Source of the DNA: Pseudocercospora fijiensis CIRAD86
Taxonomy: Eukaryota > Ascomycota > Dothideomycetes > Mycosphaerellales > Mycosphaerellaceae
DNA length: 64,000 nucleotides
Direction of reading: 5' to 3'
Assembly: GCF_000340215.1 (NCBI RefSeq)
Contig: NW_006921550.1
Location: 310,001-374,000, forward strand
Part shown: positions 60,032-64,000 of the stretch, piece after piece
Position numbering within the stretch: position 1 is the first letter of the stretch
How the letters are laid out: each line of letters begins with the position of its first letter
Made by a program: the position numbers and the translations under genes
The notes under the pieces: generated by a model
Seen by the model: the letters and a program-made list of their open reading frames with translations, nothing else
Database searches by the model: none
What the model was told of the DNA's origin: nothing

Positions 60032-60673
60032 ATGTCTCCTTACGATTATATGCTTATTAATTTTCTAGGTCCTACCGATATACCCTCGTCGCCTAAACGC
60101 GTAGATAAATATCTTTAGAGGCTAAAGGGCAAGGGTAAAGCAAGCTAAGTATAGGGAGACCGTAGCGAGAACGAGATATCGGAAGAGCAAGGCTCTCCGT
60201 AGTATATATAAAGGAAGGGGGTTCCTCGGAAAATAGTACCGAAAAACAAGAAGGCTATAAGTAGATAGGAGAAGGCTAAAAAGAGTAGGCGGACGAAGAC
60301 TATCGCGAAGAAAAGTTATCTTTCTATTAAAAGAAAGGGAACAAAGCAGGACTCGACGATAAAGAAGCGGCGCTTTAAACTAGGTACTATTGCCCTTCGC
60401 TAGATCCGGCTTTTCTAAAATAAAAGAGGGACCGAGCTTTTAATCCCTAAGACTCCCTTCTAGCGACTCGTCCGAGAAATTATATTAGATTTTCGGTCTA
60501 GTATACGATTTACGGCTAAGGCGATTAGTGCTCTTTAGGAAGCTATAGAGGCATTTCTCGTAACCGAGCTTAAGCTTTTAAACCTCCTTGCTATCTATAC
60601 GAAGCGGGTTACTCTTTAAAATAAAGATATATAGCTTCTAGCTAAAATTCGGCGTCGGTTTATAGCGGATTAG
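60032..60673 (+). pseudogene. Histone H3-like gene 1 (long basic tail, intronless)
   Basis: ATG at 60032 opens one frame of 213 codons. Residues 1-112 form a Lys/Arg/Ser-rich tail unlike the canonical H3 tail. From 60368 the histone fold follows H3 order: GTIALR-stop-IRLF (alpha-N), ELLIPKTPF-stop-RLVREI (alpha-1), RSSIRFTAKAISAL-stop-EAIEAFLV (alpha-2), LLAIYTKRVTL-stop-NKDI-stop-L (alpha-3). Nearly all internal stops fall exactly where H3 has Gln (PFQ, LQE, TIQ, DIQL), as CpA-directed RIP predicts. The variant tail recalls centromeric H3 (CENP-A), but loop 1 is not clearly lengthened. It lies inside the hAT element. Confidence 0.85.
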
Positions 60674-60779
60674 TTAGAAATTGTATTTAGTCGTTAGATT
60701 AACCTAGGAGGAGGCCTATTTTCGCATCCTTTTACCGGCTATAGGTGCCGGCTATATTTCTGATTTTATCTCCGCGCCG

Positions 60780-61260
60780 TCCCTAAATCTAAGGTACGAA
60801 GTAGAAACCTAGCGCTCTATATTTACCCGGCTATTATAGAGACGAGCTACATTTAGATTAGTTTCTTCGTATATCGCGACCTAGCGGGTAGTAAGCGAAA
60901 GGGCGATAGAACGTTTATAATACGTCTCTATTTAGACCTAAAACACAAAGGTCCTAAGGAGCCCTAGCATCCTAACTATAAGGAGATTCTTTAGTATTAG
61001 CACTTTGATCCTCTATACTGCGAGGTAGATAGTAAGCCTACGAGAGAGAAACTTTAACGAGAAATTCTCTATAATACGTAGCGCTATTATATAGCTATAG
61101 ATGCGCACTAAGTCCGGCAACTCGAAGAAGAATTAAGACAGCGTATTAGCGACTAAGGAAGCGATCGATAGTATACTAGTAGAGTCGAGGTCTTATAAGC
61201 GAAGTATAAGATAATATAGGCTCTTAGTCGTATAGAGTAACGTACTATATAAATAACTAG
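60780..61260 (+). pseudogene. hAT cargo ORF 3, unrecognised
   Basis: A plus-strand frame broken only by TAG/TAA reads continuous protein-like sequence (SFFVYRDLAGSKRKGDRTF, FDPLYCEVDSKPTREKL, RYYIAIDAH, VRQLEEELRQRI). It may be a separate gene or the downstream part of H3-like gene 1 across a GCCGGC-containing intron near 60690-60780. I recognise no family; the end resembles a coiled-coil helix. Confidence 0.5.
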
Positions 61261-61989
61261 GCGTACTACTCTTATTCACTTACGACCTATATCCTAGGAT
61301 ACTCTTCTCGTACTTTTTATACTCTTTTCTAATACCTTACCTATAAGCGCTCCGCGACAACCGAGTGAATATAAGCTATAGGGCTTCCGCTCGGTACCTT
61401 AGCCTCCGAGATAGGGCGGAGTTGAATTTAGAGCGATAGCCGGCACTCGTAGCCGGCATATAGAGACAGTAGTAGGCCTTTTCCTACTAAATGACTAGCT
61501 TGTTTAGTGTAGCCTACCTAATATTTCTTATATTTACTAGCAATAGGCCTAGGTTACTTATAAGATTACTATAGCTAGTAAAGGCATTACTAAAGAATAT
61601 CTATACTATAGTAAGATACTATTATTACGCCGGCTATTTATTAAAAGGAGGCTTTCGCCTATTACTATGCCGGCTATATATGCCGGCTATATTTCAAAGT
61701 CTCCCGTACCTGCCTTTTTTAGCCGTACCTGCCTTTTTTAGCCGTACCTACCTTCTTTCCTTGCTCTAACGTTACTATAATATAGGCTTACGCGAAGCTT
61801 ACTCTATTGCCTAGCGATACCGCGATACTGCCGCTATATTTAACCTTCGCATCGATACCTATACCTCTACGCTCTATATCTACTACCTCCGCAATACCCT
61901 CGCTCCGCGCGCGCCTTTATATACCTTCGTAACGTACTTTTTTCCCCAATTCGACGACTTTTACAATAGCGAGTCTACTTAATTAGGTT
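61261..61989. other. hAT interior, mostly noncoding
   Basis: Contains GCCGGC motif pairs near 61436-61460 and 61650-61690 and a CGTACCTGCCTTTTTTAGC direct duplication near 61705-61745. Probably the upstream region of H3-like gene 2. No reliable ORF. Confidence 0.4.
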
Positions 61990-62779
61990 ACGACGCCTCG
62001 CAAGAAGGGACCTAGTGCTTCTACGGGTCGTAATAAGACCGGAAATAGTAGAACGAGTATAGTATATTAACGTAAGAGGGCTACTACTACTACCGCTAGC
62101 TCCGGTACTAGAAAGGGCGTCGCGAGTAAGGCTCCGCGTAAGACAACGGCGGGTAAGGCTCTACGTAAGACGACAACTAGCGCTTCTACTACTAGTAGCA
62201 ATCGTACGAAGCGTCGATAGCGCCTAGGAAGTAAGTCCTATTTATAGCCGGCAGCGTAGCCGGCAGCGTAGCCGGTAGCGTAGCCGGCATTCTTACTGTC
62301 TTTTTACTAATCCTTCTTTAGCCGTAGCCCTCCGTAAGATTCGGCAGTATTAGAAGAGTTCTTAGCTCCTAATCCGTAAAGCTCCTTTCTAACGACTTAT
62401 TCGCGAAATTGCTTAGGATTATAGAACGGACCTTCGCTTCTAAGCCTCCGCAATAGGCGCCCTTTAAGAGGCTATAGAAGCCTACCTAGTTCGTATCTTC
62501 GAATGCACGCTTCTCCTCTACCTCCTCCCGGACTATACTAATACTATTTTAGCGGTTAACCTTATAGCTATCTACGCGAAGCGTATAACGATTATAGATA
62601 AGGATTTTAAAGCACTCGATTAGATTCTAAAAGGCTAGAATGTCTACATTCGGGACGGTACTAGGTAGGATAGATATTCTAGTAGAAAGGATATTCGTAG
62701 TATTATCTATAAGCTTTTCTATATACGAAATGAGCCGCTGTTATACGGCGCTGTATACCGCGCTCTAAATACTCTCTAA
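61990..62779 (+). pseudogene. Histone H3-like gene 2 (intron-containing, C-terminally extended)
   Basis: Exon 1 (about 61990-62230; ancestral start uncertain) encodes a tail with H3-style repeats SKAPRKTTAGKALRK. A GTAAGT-TTTAG intron (62231-62321, four GCCGGC copies) joins in phase exactly inside the Thr of the H3 P-G-T-V-A-L-R motif. Exon 2 reads VALRKIRQY, LLIRKAPF-stop-RLIREIA-stop-DY, RTDLRF-stop-ASAIGAL-stop-EAIEAYLV, with stops on the canonical H3 Gln positions. A probable 48-bp GC-AG intron (62505-62552) leads to NLIAIYAKRITI and DKDF. Unlike H3, the frame continues about 50 codons past the fold to TAA 62777. Closer to canonical H3 than gene 1. Confidence 0.88.
62231..62321 (+). other. 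Intron 1 of H3-like gene 2 (91 bp)
   Basis: GTAAGT donor, ACTAAT branch, CTTTAG acceptor; the interior is four copies of a GTAGCCGGCA-type unit. Confidence 0.8.
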
Positions 62780-62859
62780 GTATATATATACAGTATAGTA
62801 TGCTTTATTAGCCGTACGGAATAGAAGTCTCCTAAAATCCCGTTAGTACTAAGGAGTAA

Positions 62860-62925
62860 AAAGGCCGGCTACGCTGCCGGCTACGCTGCCGGCTACGCTA
62901 CTAGCTACGCTGCTAGGTTTTTCAA
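62860..62925. repeat. GCCGGCTACGCT tandem array
   Basis: Four to five head-to-tail copies of GCCGGCTACGCT downstream of H3-like gene 2; two copies near 63730-63755 have the same form. It is the same motif family as in the introns, in inverse orientation. Confidence 0.75.
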
Positions 62926-63009
62926 AGAACTAAAAGAAGATAGACATTCCGGTTGATTTGTATTAGTTTAGATTTTTATAAAAAGAAAACAGGGAAAAAT
63001 AAGGAAGGT

Positions 63010-63502
63010 TAAAGAGCCTAATAGTTATAGTTATAGGCACTATCCCTATTTTCTAGAGCATATTATATACCTGCCTTCGCAACTCTACCTAATACTCCCT
63101 CTAAATATCCTTATACTCTACCTACTAAAAATTCAACTAGGTACCTAGACCTACAGCTGCCTCTATATCTTTTACTATCTTCTATAGGTTGAAGGCCTCT
63201 TCTATAGCAGCCTCTACCTCCTTATACAATACGAAGTTACTACCTGCCCTACCCTTTATATCTCCTAAATAACTAAGAGTTCTAAGGAACGAACTAGCAT
63301 TCGGCCTTAGTATAGCGAGTAACTAGTAGAACGTTCTATAGAGCTGCCTTATAGCTCTTTTATATACTATACCGATACCGAGGGAGGAGCTATCCTAGTA
63401 CTTAATGTTGTCGAATAGTTCGGTAGGAAAGTGTATAAACTTCTTAAGGAGGAGGACTTCTAGGGAAATCGATAAGTTCTGCCTAGATCTGGATAAAGAC
63501 AT
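63010..63502 (-). pseudogene. hAT cargo ORF 4 (minus strand, ~165 codons), unrecognised
   Basis: From ATG at 63502 a minus-strand frame runs about 165 codons with only TAG stops, reading SISLEVLLLKKFIHFPTEL, KRAIRQLYRTF, VEAAIEEAFNL and ELRRQVYNML. It is mostly helical and amphipathic. It is convergent with H3-like gene 2. No family is recognised; it could be a histone chaperone-like or a small regulatory protein, but that is only a guess from context. Confidence 0.5.
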
Positions 63503-63914
63503 TCTACTAAGCAGTTAGGGAATTGAACCGTAAACGAAAGGATAAAATTCATACCTAAGGAGTGCAGTTTCCGAACTGAACTATAATGCCTTATATATAT
63601 ATATATATGCTTTTAATTAGTTAGTGCCCTTAGCTAATTGTCTATAGATTTGAGGTTATATAAGTACCTTTATATAACTACGTAGCCTAAGTAGGATTCG
63701 AAAATTCTATAAGTACTAAGGACTAAAAATGCCGGCTACGCTACCGGCTATACTGCTAAGTCTTACAAAGGGCCTGCTTGAAGCTACGTATACATTCGTA
63801 CACTTCTTAAAAACCGATAAATTATATAGTTCGAACTAGCTACTTATATAGTTGCTTAGCAAACCAACCTAAACCAAACTAGAGTTTCGGCTTAGCAAAC
63901 CAAACTAAACTAAC

Positions 63915-63934
63915 CCGAACTACTGCGGGGTCTA
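63915..63934 (-). repeat. hAT right terminal inverted repeat
   Basis: Reads CCGAACTACTGCGGGGTCTA on the plus strand and is followed by the second copy of the 8-bp TSD. Inside it, AGCAAACCAAACTAAAC-type subterminal repeats occur twice (about 63860-63910). Confidence 0.92.
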
Positions 63935-64000
63935 CTCGGCACTTAACCTATAGAGCTTACTATATCTATATAGCCCTAAGAGATAACCTCGGCAATAAGC
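63935..64000 (+). pseudogene. Gypsy copy D pol, continuation after the hAT
   Basis: After TSD copy CTCGGCAC the sequence matches copy A 21550-21615 (protease region) nearly base for base, proving that the hAT interrupts a collinear Gypsy copy. Confidence 0.9.

Larger units (their letters stand above)
54332..63934 (+). mobile_element. 9.6-kb hAT DNA transposon with histone H3-like cargo
   Basis: Terminal inverted repeats TAGACCCCG-T/C-AGTAGTTCGG at both ends and a perfect 8-bp TSD CTCGGCAC (54324-54331, 63935-63942), diagnostic of the hAT superfamily. The empty site is intact in Gypsy copy A (about 21543-21550). Contents left to right: subterminal tandem repeats, a basic multi-exon ORF, hAT transposase, an intronless H3-like gene, an unrecognised ORF, an intron-containing H3-like gene, and a minus-strand ORF. 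RIP-type stops occur throughout. Fungal hATs usually span 3-5 kb, so this one is unusually large. Confidence 0.9.
51903..64000 (+). mobile_element. Gypsy copy D (plus strand), 5' part; carries two further insertions
   Basis: Starts with a complete family LTR (51903-52100, TGTTAGGACT to CTTCTTATA), then gag and the start of pol. It is interrupted by a 372-bp insert (53026-53397) and by the 9.6-kb hAT (54332-63934), and resumes at 63935. The last bases (63943-64000) match copy A 21550-21610 in the protease region, so the copy continues outside the window. Confidence 0.9.

Overview
The window comes from a filamentous ascomycete (Pezizomycotina; probably a Dothideomycete-like plant-associated or saprotrophic fungus, genus not determinable). 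Evidence: short canonical introns with CTAAC-like branch points, fungal gene families, nested Ty3/Gypsy and Ty1/Copia LTR retrotransposons, and a strong repeat-induced point mutation (RIP) signature. In the repeats CpA/TpG is nearly gone and TpA is hugely enriched, while CpG is kept. Reading frames therefore stay in phase, and nearly every former CAG, CAA or TGG codon is now TAG or TAA.

Layout. 1-705: end of a Gypsy LTR, then a degenerate ~25-bp satellite. 715-4940: first gene island: a glutathione S-transferase, a frameshifted RIYEL-type pseudogene and a 716-aa hypothetical protein. 4961-11413: RIP-degraded DNA with a minus-strand Copia element (6101-11413, 117-bp LTRs). 11414-17640: second gene island: an SDR-like protein, then a divergent maltose-utilisation pair (alpha-glucoside MFS permease 14920-13151; GH13 alpha-glucosidase 15480-17204) sharing a ~560-bp promoter, and a decayed alpha/beta-hydrolase at the edge. 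17640-64000: about 46 kb of nested transposons.

The nest can be resolved from target-site duplications. Gypsy copy B (minus strand, starts 18133) was hit by a 13-kb Ty3-like element here called BIG (18935-39148, TSD TCGAC), by Gypsy copy C (39618-47053, TSD GGCTC) and by Gypsy copy D (from 51903). BIG was hit by Gypsy copy A (19505-26663, TSD TTGTC). C was hit by a 393-bp hAT MITE (42379-42771, TSD ACTTTAAG). D was hit by a 372-bp unclassified insert and by a 9.6-kb hAT transposon (54332-63934, TSD CTCGGCAC).

The most striking content is the 9.6-kb hAT element. Besides a RIP-inactivated hAT transposase it carries two different histone H3-like genes: one with a 112-residue basic tail and no intron, one with H3-style K-x-P-R-K tail modules, introns and a C-terminal extension. 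It also carries three unrecognised coding regions. Six of the seven introns I can define in it contain copies of a short GCCGGC-centred motif that also occurs near both ends and in the related MITE. The second notable object is BIG, which has a chromodomain integrase and then about 4.5 kb (~1500 codons) of additional unrecognised ORF before its 3' LTR.

All calls come from reading the sequence and the supplied translations. No database search was run. Domain edges in RIP-damaged genes are approximate.
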